The position numbers were made by a program, and so were the translations under genes. Positions 17,501-27,288 of a stretch of 64,000 nt of DNA are shown here, in pieces. A model generated the notes under the pieces. The model was not told the origin of the DNA. It ran no database searches and was given only the letters and a program-made list of their open reading frames with translations. Position 1 is the first letter of the stretch, and the number at the start of each line of letters is the position of its first letter. Source of the stretch: Rhodococcus sp. B50 (GTDB taxonomy: Bacteria > Actinomycetota > Actinomycetes > Mycobacteriales > Mycobacteriaceae); NCBI RefSeq assembly GCF_013602415.1, contig NZ_WPAG02000002.1, positions 2,173,480-2,237,479 on the forward strand. Reading direction: 5' to 3'.

Positions 17501-19603
17501 CGAACAGATCGCGCACCTCCGTACAACCGTCCGCGATCTCCTCGGGCCGTTCGCTCCGCCCGCCTGGAATCCGCTCGCTCCCACATGCACCGACGAGTTA
17601 CGGCCGATCTTCCAATACATCGACGACACAATCCGTTTCGTCGACGAAATGCCAGGATTGTGGAAAGAGCTCGAAGCCGCCGGATTCCTGACGGATCATG
17701 AGATCCGCGTGCTCGATGAAGCGGGCGGCGCGTGGGTGAGCCTGCGTCCGCGCCTCGGAACCACCGATGCCGACGTAGCACGTTGGACGAATGGCGACCA
17801 CTGGATCACTGCATGGCAGCGCGACAGCCGCGTCGTGCGAGAAGAGGCGCAGTACGGCGGTTCTCAGCGATTCTTCGCGTGGTCACGCATGTCCGCATAT
17901 CTCGAACCGTTGCGTCGCGCCGAGCTGCACGACTTCGTCGAAGCCCTTCTCACCGGCCAGATTTCTGCGGCCGATGCGCCGGTCGCTTTCATTTGTGGCG
18001 CGGCACGTGCTTCGCTCGAGGAGCGGCGTCGGGCCACCGGGGTCATCAACTTCACCCCCGCCTTACGCGACGGCGAGATCTCGGACTTCACGCGTAGTGC
18101 AGACGCACTACGCGGCGAGCAGGTCAAAGCATTGCCGGCCTTGTTGCTGTCACGTCGTCCGTTCCAGGCCGGTGCGCTCCAGGGTGAGGTTGGCGAACTC
18201 CGTCGCGCGCTCGAACGCAAACGCGGCGGCGCATCCTTCCGTAACCTCATGGCACGGTATGCACACCACATCCTGGCGGCGACGCCCTGTGTCTTCGTCA
18301 GCCCGACGTCATTGGCTCAGTTCATCCCGCCGGGTTCGGCGACATTCGACCTGGTCGTGTTCGACGAGGCTTCTCAGGTGACTGTCGCCCAGGCCATCGG
18401 TGCTCTCGGCCGGGGCCGCGCAGCCGTCATCGTCGGCGACTCGCAGCAGATGCCTCCGTCGACGTTCGGCCAGGTCAGTGCGGTCGACGATGACGAAGCG
18501 GACGAGGACGGGACGATCGCACCGGAGGATCTCGAGAGCATTCTCACCGAGTGCGTCGAGTCCGGAGTTCCACGCCTGTGGTTGTCGTGGCATTACCGCA
18601 GCCAGGACGAGACGCTCTCAACTTCTCGAACCAGAAGTACTACGAAGGCCGCCTCGCCAGCCTTCCGTTGCCCGGAGGGGACGACACGGCGGGTGTCGAG
18701 TGGCGCCGCGTCGACGGTCACTTCAACCGTGAGAACCGCAAGGACGGGTACCGCACGAACCGCGTCGAGGCAGAAGCCATCGTCGAGGAGATCCGCACCC
18801 GGCTCGCCACCCCGCGCCTCGCCGGCCAGAGCATCGGCGTTGTCACCTTCAACCTCCAGCAGCGCGTCCTCGTTCAGGACCTCTTGGAGGCGTGCGACGA
18901 CCCCCTCGTCCGCGAGCAGCTTCGTCCTGACAAGGAAGAGGGCATCTTCGTCAAGAACCTCGAGAACGTCCAGGGCGACGAGCGCGACGTCATCCTCTTC
19001 ACAACGGCCTTCTCGAAGAAGCCGGGTGAGTCCCAGCTGCCCCTCCAATTCGGTCCTTTGAGCCGGGCGGGTGGCGAAAAGCGCTTCAATGTCGCCATCA
19101 CGCGTGCACGCCGGAAGGTCGTGATCTTCACGTCCTTCGAACCGTCCGATATCGATCTGTCGCGCACGAAATCTGTGGGACTCGCGCATCTGCGTGGGTA
19201 TCTGGAGATGGCAGCGCAGAGGGTGGCTCCCAACCCGTCGGTGACGACGAACGACAACGTCGATGCCGTCCAGCGAAGCATCCGCACGGCCCTCGCTGAC
19301 CGCGGGTACGAAGTGACCACGAACTACGGCCTGTCCGAGTTCGTTCTCGACATCGTTGTGCGAGAGCCCGGTTCCGATCATTGGCAGGTCGCGGTGGTGC
19401 TGGACGGTCCGCGTTGGGCGGGCCGCCCGACCGTGTCCGACCGCGACCTCACCCCTCGATTGCCCGAAACTCTGATGCACTGGGGTTCGTCGGTTCGCGT
19501 GTGGCTTCCCGAGTGGATCGAGAATCCCGAAGCGGTGCTCGACCGTATCGATGCGGCTGTCGGCACAGCACGTGAGCGCCGGCGTCAGTACGAAGAACAG
19601 CTA
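14589..19603 (+). pseudogene. DUF4011/DUF3320 superfamily-1 helicase, 5' part (frameshifted, IS-interrupted)
   Basis: Large actinobacterial DNA2-like helicase, usually about 1,900 residues. From about 14791 the frame reads RVTQILAHNEWFNAP, then a transglutaminase-like region (FGTCIDLAVTYAACLEAAGL). The DUF4011 motif WKRALLDLSTRNRLLNLKPS follows, then Walker A EGPPGTGKSQTITNLIA, VFDEASQVTVAQAIGALGR and WLSWHYRSQDETL. At about 18616 a single base is missing and translation shifts to NFSNQKYYEGRL, QGDERDVILFT and RFNVAITRARR, ending ...YEEQL at the IS630 junction. Near 14790 the N-terminus also seems to change frame (DPLAATADFMST to RVTQIL), and the usual longer N-terminal region is absent. ATP-dependent helicase or defence role inferred from family. 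Confidence 0.82.
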
Positions 19604-20832
19604 GTGCCGCACCCGTGAACCTTTGCCCGTTCTGGCCGACACGCCGACCGGTTGCGGCGTGTCGGCCACGGGATCGGTCAGCCTGGTCGAGTGGCAGAAC
19701 GAGTACGCGTGCGAGAGATCGATGACGACGAAGGCAGACGGCTGGTACGGATCATCCGCCGCGGCACCGGATCGGTGGTGACCTGGCGGCGCGCCCAGAT
19801 GGTCCTGCTCTCGGCCCAGGGCATGCCGGTACCGAAGATCACCGAGGTCAGCTTCACCAGCGCCGACCGGGTCCGTGATGTCATCCACAACTTCAACGCC
19901 GACGGATTCGACTCGCTGTACCCGAAGTACGCCGGCGGCCGGCCGAAAAAGTTCACCCTGCCGGAGCGCCGGGAGATCAAGAAGATCGCCAAGTCCGCCC
20001 CCGCCGAGCACGATCTGCCGTTCTCGACCTGGAGTCTGACCAAACTCGCCGAGTTCCTGGTCGCCGAGGGGGTGGTCGACGACATCAGCCACGAGGGTCT
20101 GCGCGTGCTGCTCCGCGAGGAGGGTGTCTCCTTTCAAAAAGTGAAGACCTGGAAGAGATCTCGGGACCCCGATTACGCGGTGAAGAAGGCTCGGGTCGAA
20201 CACCTGTATGCCATCGCCGATGGCGATGTCGTGTCCGATCCCGATGAGCCACAGGCGATCTTCTGTCTCGACGAGTTCGGTCCCTTGAATCTGCAGCCGC
20301 ATCCGGGCCGGCAGTGGGCGCAGCGTGGCGGCAGGCACAAGGACCCGGACCGGGAGCCGCGGCGCCGGCGGCGGGCGACCTACACCCGTCCGAACGGGGT
20401 GCGGCATCTGTTCGCCGCGTACGACCTGGGCAAGGACAAGCTGTACGGGCACGTCAAGACGACGAAGAACCGCTCCACGTTCCTCGAGTTCTGCCGTTAC
20501 CTGCGCACTCTTTACCCGGCGGAGGTTCGTATCGCGATCGTGTGCGACAACTTCTCGCCGCACCTGACCACGAGGAAGTGCCAACAGGTCGGTCTGTGGG
20601 CAGAGGCGAACAACGTCGAGATCGCGTACACCCCGACGAACAGTTCGTGGCTCAACCGGATCGAGGCGCAGTTCACCGCGCTGCGGTACTTCGCGCTCGA
20701 TGGCACCGACCACGGCAGTCATCGGGAGCAAGCGTCGATGATCCGTCGCTACATCATCTGGCGCAACAAGCACGCCGAGGATCAACAGCTACGGGAGATC
20801 GTCGACAGGGCAAACGTTGCGTGATGCGGCAC
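19604..20832 (+). mobile_element. IS630-family element with TA target duplication
   Basis: A 1,229-bp element. Terminal inverted repeats begin GTGCCGCA at both ends, flanked by TA at 19602-19603 and 20833-20834, the IS630 target preference. Removing it rejoins the helicase frame as ...YEEQ-L-AKEAEARAIAIAEAEART. Confidence 0.92.
19691..20824 (+). CDS. IS630-family transposase
   Basis: A 377-residue DDE transposase that appears intact. The N-terminal helix-turn-helix covers the first ~130 residues (MVLLSAQGMPVPKITEVSFTS, a winged second HTH around WSLTKLAEFLV). The catalytic domain carries FCLDEFGPLNLQP (first Asp), IVCDNFSPH (second Asp) and SSWLNRIEAQF (Glu). GTG 19691 is taken as start. The gene nearly fills the element, ending 8 nt inside the right terminus, and reads in the same direction as the gene it interrupts. 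Confidence 0.92.
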   Translation: MAERVRVREIDDDEGRRLVRIIRRGTGSVVTWRRAQMVLLSAQGMPVPKITEVSFTSADRVRDVIHNFNADGFDSLYPKYAGGRPKKFTLPERREIKKIAKSAPAEHDLPFSTWSLTKLAEFLVAEGVVDDISHEGLRVLLREEGVSFQKVKTWKRSRDPDYAVKKARVEHLYAIADGDVVSDPDEPQAIFCLDEFGPLNLQPHPGRQWAQRGGRHKDPDREPRRRRRATYTRPNGVRHLFAAYDLGKDKLYGHVKTTKNRSTFLEFCRYLRTLYPAEVRIAIVCDNFSPHLTTRKCQQVGLWAEANNVEIAYTPTNSSWLNRIEAQFTALRYFALDGTDHGSHREQASMIRRYIIWRNKHAEDQQLREIVDRANVA

Positions 20833-21644
20833 TAGCCAAGGAAGCGGAGGCACGCGCAATCGCGATCGCGGAGGCGGAAGCACGCACCCCGGAGGAGCTC
20901 GTCGTTGAGAACCTGGAGGTGTTGGCCGACCTCTCCTTCGCGAAGGATGAGTCCGAGCAGGTGCGCGTGCCCGACACGGCCCCGGAGGACCGGCACGAAT
21001 TCGTCACCGGAGTCGCGACGACTACCACCCCCACGATCCACTTCGACGATGCTCCGGCGCCGTCTCCCGCCGAACGGGACTGGCATGGTCGCGGCATTGC
21101 CTACACCTGTGCGCCGACTACTCCGCTCGGGGAGCGCGACGACCTCGACCGTGTCCACTCCACGTCGGTACGGCAAATTATCACCGACGCCGTACGCGAG
21201 ACGGTGGAAATCGAAGGACCCATCCTGCTGGAGCGGTTGGCCCGGGACGTCGCGAGACGATTCGGGTTCGACAGGGTGTCTGCAGTGCGGAGAGATTTCG
21301 TAATCGATTGTGTGCCTAATGATCTGATTGCAACGACTTCTCTCGGATCTTTCGTGTGGCCTCGCCAGATCGACAGGACCAATTGGCGCGGGTTCCGTAC
21401 TACACCCGACGGGGTGACCCGCCCGGTCAGCGAAATCGCGCCCGAGGAAATCCTCAACGCGATGCACGCCACCTGCGAGGGCCGGGAACTGGACGTCGAA
21501 GCACTGATCCGGGAAACGCTGGCCATCTTCAACCAGCGGCGCCTTACGGGTCCCACCCGTGAGCGCCTGGAGGAGTGCCTCGATCTCGGTCTCAGGAGCG
21601 GGCGCTTGATTCAACTGGGGTCGGTGATCCGGTCCGGAATCTGA
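20833..21644 (+). pseudogene. DUF4011/DUF3320 helicase, 3' part (DUF3320 domain)
   Basis: The 270-residue C-terminal remnant of the helicase gene interrupted by IS630. It starts in a charged helix (AKEAEARAIAIAEAEARTPEEL) and contains the DUF3320 domain: RQIITDAVRETVEIEGPILLERLARDVARRFGFDRVSAVRR, and WRGFRTTPDGVTRPVSEIAPEEI. The frame continues exactly from the 5' part across the target TA. DUF3320 is a winged-helix-like domain found at the end of this helicase family. The fragment may be expressed from the element but cannot form the native protein. Confidence 0.88.
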
Positions 21645-21875
21645 CTGCGTCCGACATCACGCGTACTCGACATCGATCGTCCGGAACTGCGGCGTCCTCG
21701 TCGTGCGTCAAACACATTGGCTAACAGCGATGTCGAGGATTCTCCTTGCGCTGGTCATCGTTCGATGCCAAGATTCCAAGATCGTCACCGACCCGCGTGA
21801 CGTCACAAGTGAAGAAGGCCCGCCAGGAGCGGCAACTCCCGACGGGCCGGATGTCCGACTATGCAGGAGTCGAAC

Positions 21876-22646
21876 GTGGGCCAGAATACCCTGGCTGGCG
21901 GCGTGCGTCGTGGACCGCGCCTCGCCAGCAACTTCACCATCCTCAGCAATGCCGTCATCAACGACGAACGCTTGTCCTTCCGCGCCCGTGGCGTGCTCAT
22001 CTGGTTGCTATCGAAGCCGGACGACTGGCGCACTCGATCCGACGCGATCGCCGGCCAGTCACCGAAGGAGGGTCGCGACGCCATCCGCTCCGCCCTCCGA
22101 GAGCTGGCTGAGCTGGGCTACTTGATCCGAGAGAAGATCCAGAACGAGCGCGGGCAGTGGATCACTATTCAAACGATTTACGAGGAACCACGTACCGACC
22201 CGGGGCCTGAAGAACCAACGTGCGGTAGCGCGGCCAACGGAGAACCAGGCGGTCTTTCAAGTATCGATACACTAAGAATGAAAACCAACCGCCCTCGTCA
22301 ACTCCCGAACTCTATGCAGAGTCCCGAAGTTGCTCGTTTGGCGGCGGCATGCAAGCAATCTGGATTGTCGGCGACATTTGCCTACCTCCGGCCAGAGGCC
22401 GTGGCGACTATTGAAGCGCTCATAGCGGCGCACGACGTGCCAACGCTGGTCGCTGCAGCCAAGGCAGCGCATCGGCCGAGCGATCCAATGCGGTACGCGC
22501 ACGCCTGGGTACCGATGTGGCAGGCGCTGCCTGTTCCTCGAGTACAACCCGCGAAATGCGGCGAATGTGACGAGTACGGATGGTTACCCGACGACGAGCG
22601 CGGGCGGGCGGTGCGGTGCCCATGCCACTCACGACAGGTCGCTTGA
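21876..22646 (+). CDS. Winged-helix protein of phage/plasmid replication type
   Basis: A 256-residue protein. Residues ~10-75 form a winged helix (NFTILSNAVINDERLSFRARG, then WLLSKPDDWRTRSDAIAGQSPKEGRDAIRSALRELAELGYL) like those at the start of actinophage and integrative-element replication proteins. The C-terminus has a CGECDEYGW...RCPCH metal-binding cluster. The middle (about 22260-22330) is noticeably more AT-rich than its neighbours. GTG 21876 is preferred because AGGAG lies 6 nt upstream; ATG 21861 is the in-frame alternative. It stands alone with no integrase, so it is probably a remnant of a mobile element. Confidence 0.7.
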   Translation: MGQNTLAGGVRRGPRLASNFTILSNAVINDERLSFRARGVLIWLLSKPDDWRTRSDAIAGQSPKEGRDAIRSALRELAELGYLIREKIQNERGQWITIQTIYEEPRTDPGPEEPTCGSAANGEPGGLSSIDTLRMKTNRPRQLPNSMQSPEVARLAAACKQSGLSATFAYLRPEAVATIEALIAAHDVPTLVAAAKAAHRPSDPMRYAHAWVPMWQALPVPRVQPAKCGECDEYGWLPDDERGRAVRCPCHSRQVA

Positions 22647-22834
22647 TCGGCCATGGGCAGACCATTGACGAGATAGTGGGTCTCTTCGAGCAGCCCGCTA
22701 GTCAATGCTGACTGCAGCTCCAGCTTAGTCCGAGGCGACCAAAGGGGTCGATCGGCGTCATGTCTCCGATGGTGGCGACCCCCGCCAGTAGATACTGCCC
22801 TCCACATACCGCCGGAAGCACATGGTCGGCACTT

Positions 22835-23701
22835 GAGCATGTCTCATTTGGCGAGCTTCTTGAAGCAGGTCAACGCCGCAGCGAGTTGGAGAAAAGCAGC
22901 GAAGTACTCGCCCTGGCGTTCGTAGCGGATGGTCAGCCGGCGGTAGCCGCTCAGCCACGCCAGGGTGCGTTCGATCTTCCAGCGGTACCGGCCGAGGCGT
23001 TCGCTGCTGTCGACACCGCGGCGGGCGATGCGCGGGACGATCCCGCGGGCCCTCAACCACCGGCGGTGGACCGAATAGTCGTAACCCTTGTCCGTCCGCA
23101 ACCGGCCGGGCCGGCGGCGACGCGGACCCCGACGCGATCGCACCGCCGGGATCGCGCTGACCATCGGCTGCAGCATCACACTGTCGTGGGTGTTCGCCGA
23201 GGTCACCGCGGTGACCAGCGGGATACCGTCGGCGTCGGAGAGAATGTGGATCTTCGAGCCGTTCTTGCCGCGATCGACCGGGCTGGGACCGGTCAAAGAT
23301 CCCCTTTTTTCGCCCGCACGTGAGCGGCATCGAGGATTGCGGCAGACCAGTCCAGATCCCCGCCGGCGCCGAGCCGATCGAGGACCTGGCGGTGCAGCTC
23401 GTCGAATACTCCGGCTTTGACCCACGTGGTGAAGCGGCGGTGCGCAGTCGGGACGCTGACTCCGAACGACGGCGGCAGGTGCCGCCACGCACACCCGCTG
23501 GTGAGCACATAGACGATGGCAGTGAACACTGCACGATCATCGAGTGCTGCGCGGCCGCCGCCCTGCGGCCGCGCCCGGAACCCGGGTAACAGCGGTTCGA
23601 CGATCTCCCACAACGTATCCGGTACCAACCGGGAAGACAACGCATCGACCACGACGGTGCATTATGCCGCACACAAGATTCAGGCCATACAAGACACGCT
23701 C
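22835..23701 (-). mobile_element. IS5-family element (IS427-like) with imperfect inverted repeats
   Basis: An 867-bp element. Its ends align as GAGCATGTCTCATTTGGC (left) and GAGCGTGTCTTGTATGGC (right, complement). The flanks show at most a short TT duplication. The right end lies only 5 nt before the phased repeats that precede the restriction module. Confidence 0.75.
22844..23652 (-). CDS. IS5-family transposase made by -1 frameshift
   Basis: Two overlapping frames encode one DDE transposase. The first (from GTG 23652) reads LWEIVEPLLPGFRARPQGGGRAALDDRAVFTAIVYVL ... LDAAHVRAKKGDL. The second continues EKRGSLTGPSPVDRGKNGSKIHILSDADGIPL ... TDKGYD ... WKIERTLAWLSGYRRL. The join lies at an A6G4 run (23301-23310 on the complement), a classic -1 slippery site for this IS group. 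AAA-AAA-GGG-GAT in frame 0 becomes GAA-AAA-AGG-GGA after slipping. The catalytic Asp, Asp and Glu are all present, so the transposase is probably functional. Confidence 0.88.
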
Positions 23702-23706
23702 TTACA

Positions 23707-23746
23707 CGGTTCAACCCGGTCAAACCTGGTCAAATCCGGTCCTGTT
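23707..23746. repeat. 10-bp phased direct repeats upstream of the restriction module
   Basis: Four consecutive 10-nt units: CGGTTCAACC, CGGTCAAACC, TGGTCAAATC and CGGTCCTGTT. The first three match YGGTYMAAYC closely. They end 52 nt before the HTH gene at 23799. A 10-bp period places the units on the same face of the helix, as expected for cooperative repressor binding. Confidence 0.6.
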
Positions 23747-23798
23747 GTCGTAGCATCGAGAAAGTCGGCCAACCGGGCCGAGGACCCGGAGGTGCCCT

Positions 23799-23996
23799 GT
23801 GTCTGAACCGTGGTTGTCCGCTGATGACATCGCCGTCCATCTGGGCGTCACCAAAGACACCGTGTACGCCTGGATTGCCGATAAGGCCATGCCCGCACAC
23901 AAGATCGGCCGCCTGTGGAAGTTCCAGGCCAGCGAAGTCGATTCCTGGGTGCGAGGCGGCGGGGCGGCAACGAGCCCCGATTCGGCGGAGGGCTGA
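23799..23996 (+). CDS. Excisionase/MerR-like helix-turn-helix DNA-binding protein
   Basis: A 65-residue protein matching the HTH_17 excisionase-type family: WLSADDIAVHLGVTKDTVYAWIADKAMPAHKIGRLWKFQASEVDSWV. GTG 23799 follows GGAGG at good spacing. The stop is adjacent to the next ATG (23998), so it heads the operon of helicase, DUF4391, Mod and Res. It most likely regulates this operon by binding the phased repeats just upstream (inference). No integrase is nearby, so an excisionase role is less likely. Confidence 0.85.
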   Translation: MSEPWLSADDIAVHLGVTKDTVYAWIADKAMPAHKIGRLWKFQASEVDSWVRGGGAATSPDSAEG

Positions 23997-23997
23997 C

Positions 23998-26900
23998 ATG
24001 CGGATCATCGACAATGTCAACGAGTTGCTGGGAGATGACCTCAAAGCCGCGATCACCCCGGGATCGAAGGTGCGCATCGCGGCATCGACCTTTTCGATCT
24101 TCGCGTTCGAGGCGCTACGTAAGGAGCTCGAGCAGGTCTCCGAGCTGGAGTTCATCTTCACCTCCCCGTCCTTCGTAACGGAGAAGGTGACGGACAGGCT
24201 CCGCAAGGAGCGCCGCGAGTTCTTCATCCCGGGGGGACGCGCGGAGTCGAGCCTGTACGGCTCGGAGTTCGAGATCCGGTTGCGCAACAAGCTGACCCAG
24301 CGTGCCATCGCAAAGGAGTGCGCCGACTGGGTGCGTCGGAAGGTGACGTTCCGATCGAACTCCACCGGGAACCCCATGCAGCAGTTCGCGGTGGTCGACG
24401 ACAGCGCCGCGTACATGCCACTGCAGGGTTTCACGACCGCGGATCTCGGCTACGAGCGAGGCAACGCGGTGTCGAACATGGTGCACCGAGTCGACGATGC
24501 CCCGATGACGACGCAGTACATCCATCTGTTCGACCAGATCTGGAACAACCCGGATCAGCTCGATGATGTCACCGATGCGGTCTACGACCACATCGCCAGC
24601 GTGTACGCCGAGAACTCCCCGGCCCGCATCTACTTTCTGATCCTCTACAACCTGTTCGCCGAATTCCTCGACGATATCAATGAGGACGTGCTGCCGAACG
24701 ATCGCACCGGCTACCAGGACACGACGGTCTGGCAGAGTCTCTACAACTTCCAACGCGACGCCGCGACAGGAATCATCAACAAGCTGGAAACCTACAACGG
24801 CTGCATCCTCGCCGACAGCGTCGGTCTCGGCAAGACATTCACCGCCCTGGCGGTCATCAAGTACTACGAACTGCGCAACAAGTCCGTCCTCGTACTATGC
24901 CCGAAGAAGCTCGCCGAGAACTGGACGAACTACAACGCGAACCTGACCACCAACATCTTCGCTGCCGACCGGTTCAGCTACGACGTACTCGCCCACACCG
25001 ACCTGTCCCGCACCCGAGGAGAGTCGCTGGGACTACGGTTGGATCGAATCAACTGGGGCAACTACGACCTGGTCGTCATCGACGAGTCGCACAACTTCCG
25101 CAACGCGGACTACGCGCAGGAGAAGGAGTCCCGCTACCAGCGACTCATGCGTCAGGTCATCCGCGAGGGCGTGAAAACCAAAGTACTGATGCTCTCGGCC
25201 ACCCCGGTCAACAACCGGTTCAACGATCTGAAGAATCAACTTCAACTCGCGTACGAGGGCGAGTCGGACAACCTCGCCCAGCACCTGAACCTCTCGACCA
25301 CAGTCGAGAAAGTCTTCAAAGACGCCCAGACGGTGTTCAACGAGTGGTCCAAGCTCGACCCTGCCGACCGCACCACCGACCGCATCCTCCAGATGCTCGA
25401 CTTCGACTTCTTCGAACTGCTCGACGCCGTCACCATCGCCCGCTCCCGCAAGCACATCCAGGCGTTCTACGACACCACCGAGATCGGCGCATTCCCTGAC
25501 CGGCTTCCCCCTAAGTCGATCCGCGAACCGCTCACCGACCTGCCCGACGTTCCCGGCTTCAACGACATCTTCGGGCAGCTCCAGGCTCTGACCCTCGCCG
25601 TCTACACCCCGCTGGCGTACGTGTTTCCCAGCCGGATCGGTAAGTACGAAGATCTCTACAATGTCGGCACTGCCGGCGGCACAGCCAATCTGGGCCAACG
25701 CGGACGTGAGCAGGGCCTCAAGCAGCTCATGACCGTCAACCTGCTCAAGCGGTTGGAGAGCTCGGTCGACGCCTTCCGACTTACCCTGGCAAAGATCGAA
25801 GGTGCCGTCGACCGGACCCTGAACCGTCTCGACACGCACACCAACTCCGCTCCCGCTCTCGGCGCAGGTCTGTCGGACTTCGATCTCGATGTGGATGACG
25901 AAGACGACGCGAACCTCGAAGCACTCACCTTCGGGGAAAAGATCAAGATCGACCTCGAGGACATCGACGTCGAGTCGTGGCGGAGGGACCTGTGGAACGA
26001 CCGAGAAACCCTCCGCGCATTAGTGAACGAGATGCGCAAGGTCACTCCGGATCGTGACCTCAAACTTCAAGCGCTCAAGCGGCTCATCGAGGAGAAGGCC
26101 GCCCATCCGATCAACCCGGACAACCGCAAGGTCCTAGTGTTCTCCGCCTTCGCCGACACCGCGAACTACCTCTACCGCGAACTCGCACCCGCTCTGGCCG
26201 CTGTCGGGCTGGACACGGCCTTGATCACCGGGGGCGGCCACGCCGCGAAGACGACATTGGGCACCGGCTTCGACTTTCAACAGGTCATGTCGATGTTCTC
26301 CCCTCGTTCGAAGCAGCGCCACCTCACGATGCCGACCGAAACACGCGAGGTCGACGTGCTCATCGGCACCGACGTCATTAGTGAGGGCCAGAACCTGCAG
26401 GACTGCGACTACCTGATCAACTACGACATCCACTGGAATCCGGTGCGGATCGTGCAACGGTTCGGCCGCATCGACCGCATCGGTTCGATCAACACCCGGA
26501 TCCAGCTGGTCAACTTCTGGCCCGACATCTCCCTCGACGAGTACATCAACCTCAAAGAGCGCGTCGAAAACCGGATGGTCATCGCCGACCTCGCCGGCAC
26601 CGCCGACGACAACGTCCTCACCCTCGAAGACTCCGACGCTGCGTTCCGTAAGCAGCAACTGCGCAAACTCCAGGACGAGGTCATCGAACTCGAAGACGTC
26701 CGCACCGGCGTGTCCATCACCGATCTCGGACTCAACGACTTCCGCATGGACCTACTCGGATACCTCACCGAATACGGCGATCTTGCCGCTGCACCGAAAG
26801 GCCTGCACGCCGTCGTGCCGGCAGACCCGGACAAGGGACTCAAACCCGGTGTGATCTTCGCACTGCACAATATCAACGCCGACGAGTCGCAACTCACCGG

Positions 26901-27288
26901 ACACAGCGGCAATCGCGGCAACCGACTGCACCCGCACTACCTGGTCTATCTCGACGAGCACGGCGATGTCATCGCAGACCACACCGAAGCCAAGCCCTTG
27001 CTCGACCTCATCCGCGCAGGCTGCCGACCCTACGATCAGCCCGTCACCGACGTGGTTCGTATCTTCAACGCCGCCACCGCCGAGGGCACGGACATGAGCC
27101 GGTACTCACAACTTCTCACCCAGGCCATCCACTCGATGATCGACGTCACCGAGGAACGCGACATCGACAGCCTGTTCACCGGCGGTCGCACGACCGCACT
27201 GACCCAGACGATCGCCGGGCTCGACGACTTCGAGCTGATCGCCTTCATCGCTGTCGTCGAGCCATATCAGGCAGGCGAGGGTCGATGA
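23998..27288 (+). CDS. PLD-like/SNF2-type helicase of a defence module
   Basis: A 1,096-residue protein. The N-terminal ~180 residues (GSKVRIAASTFSIFAFEALRKEL) look like a phospholipase-D-fold segment. The superfamily-2 helicase core starts near 250: ILADSVGLGKTFTALAVI (motif I), LVVIDESHNFRN (II), LMLSATPVNNRFNDL (III), GTDVISEGQNLQDCDYLINYD (V) and VQRFGRIDRIGS (VI). This is the SNF2-like set seen in RNA-polymerase-associated and phage-defence helicases. It translocates on nucleic acid using ATP. It lies one base after the HTH gene and overlaps the DUF4391 start by ATGA. The role is tied to the type III enzymes by operon context only. Confidence 0.88.
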   Translation: MRIIDNVNELLGDDLKAAITPGSKVRIAASTFSIFAFEALRKELEQVSELEFIFTSPSFVTEKVTDRLRKERREFFIPGGRAESSLYGSEFEIRLRNKLTQRAIAKECADWVRRKVTFRSNSTGNPMQQFAVVDDSAAYMPLQGFTTADLGYERGNAVSNMVHRVDDAPMTTQYIHLFDQIWNNPDQLDDVTDAVYDHIASVYAENSPARIYFLILYNLFAEFLDDINEDVLPNDRTGYQDTTVWQSLYNFQRDAATGIINKLETYNGCILADSVGLGKTFTALAVIKYYELRNKSVLVLCPKKLAENWTNYNANLTTNIFAADRFSYDVLAHTDLSRTRGESLGLRLDRINWGNYDLVVIDESHNFRNADYAQEKESRYQRLMRQVIREGVKTKVLMLSATPVNNRFNDLKNQLQLAYEGESDNLAQHLNLSTTVEKVFKDAQTVFNEWSKLDPADRTTDRILQMLDFDFFELLDAVTIARSRKHIQAFYDTTEIGAFPDRLPPKSIREPLTDLPDVPGFNDIFGQLQALTLAVYTPLAYVFPSRIGKYEDLYNVGTAGGTANLGQRGREQGLKQLMTVNLLKRLESSVDAFRLTLAKIEGAVDRTLNRLDTHTNSAPALGAGLSDFDLDVDDEDDANLEALTFGEKIKIDLEDIDVESWRRDLWNDRETLRALVNEMRKVTPDRDLKLQALKRLIEEKAAHPINPDNRKVLVFSAFADTANYLYRELAPALAAVGLDTALITGGGHAAKTTLGTGFDFQQVMSMFSPRSKQRHLTMPTETREVDVLIGTDVISEGQNLQDCDYLINYDIHWNPVRIVQRFGRIDRIGSINTRIQLVNFWPDISLDEYINLKERVENRMVIADLAGTADDNVLTLEDSDAAFRKQQLRKLQDEVIELEDVRTGVSITDLGLNDFRMDLLGYLTEYGDLAAAPKGLHAVVPADPDKGLKPGVIFALHNINADESQLTGHSGNRGNRLHPHYLVYLDEHGDVIADHTEAKPLLDLIRAGCRPYDQPVTDVVRIFNAATAEGTDMSRYSQLLTQAIHSMIDVTEERDIDSLFTGGRTTALTQTIAGLDDFELIAFIAVVEPYQAGEGR

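Noticed and set aside
22844..23652. Treating the two IS5 frames as a broken transposase
   Set aside because: The overlap lies exactly at an A6G4 slippery run and both halves keep all catalytic residues, so programmed -1 frameshifting is the better explanation.
23707..23746. The 10-bp repeats considered as a CRISPR or plasmid replication iteron array
   Set aside because: Units are contiguous without spacers, only about four copies exist, and no Cas or replication initiator gene is adjacent on that side; an operator is more likely.
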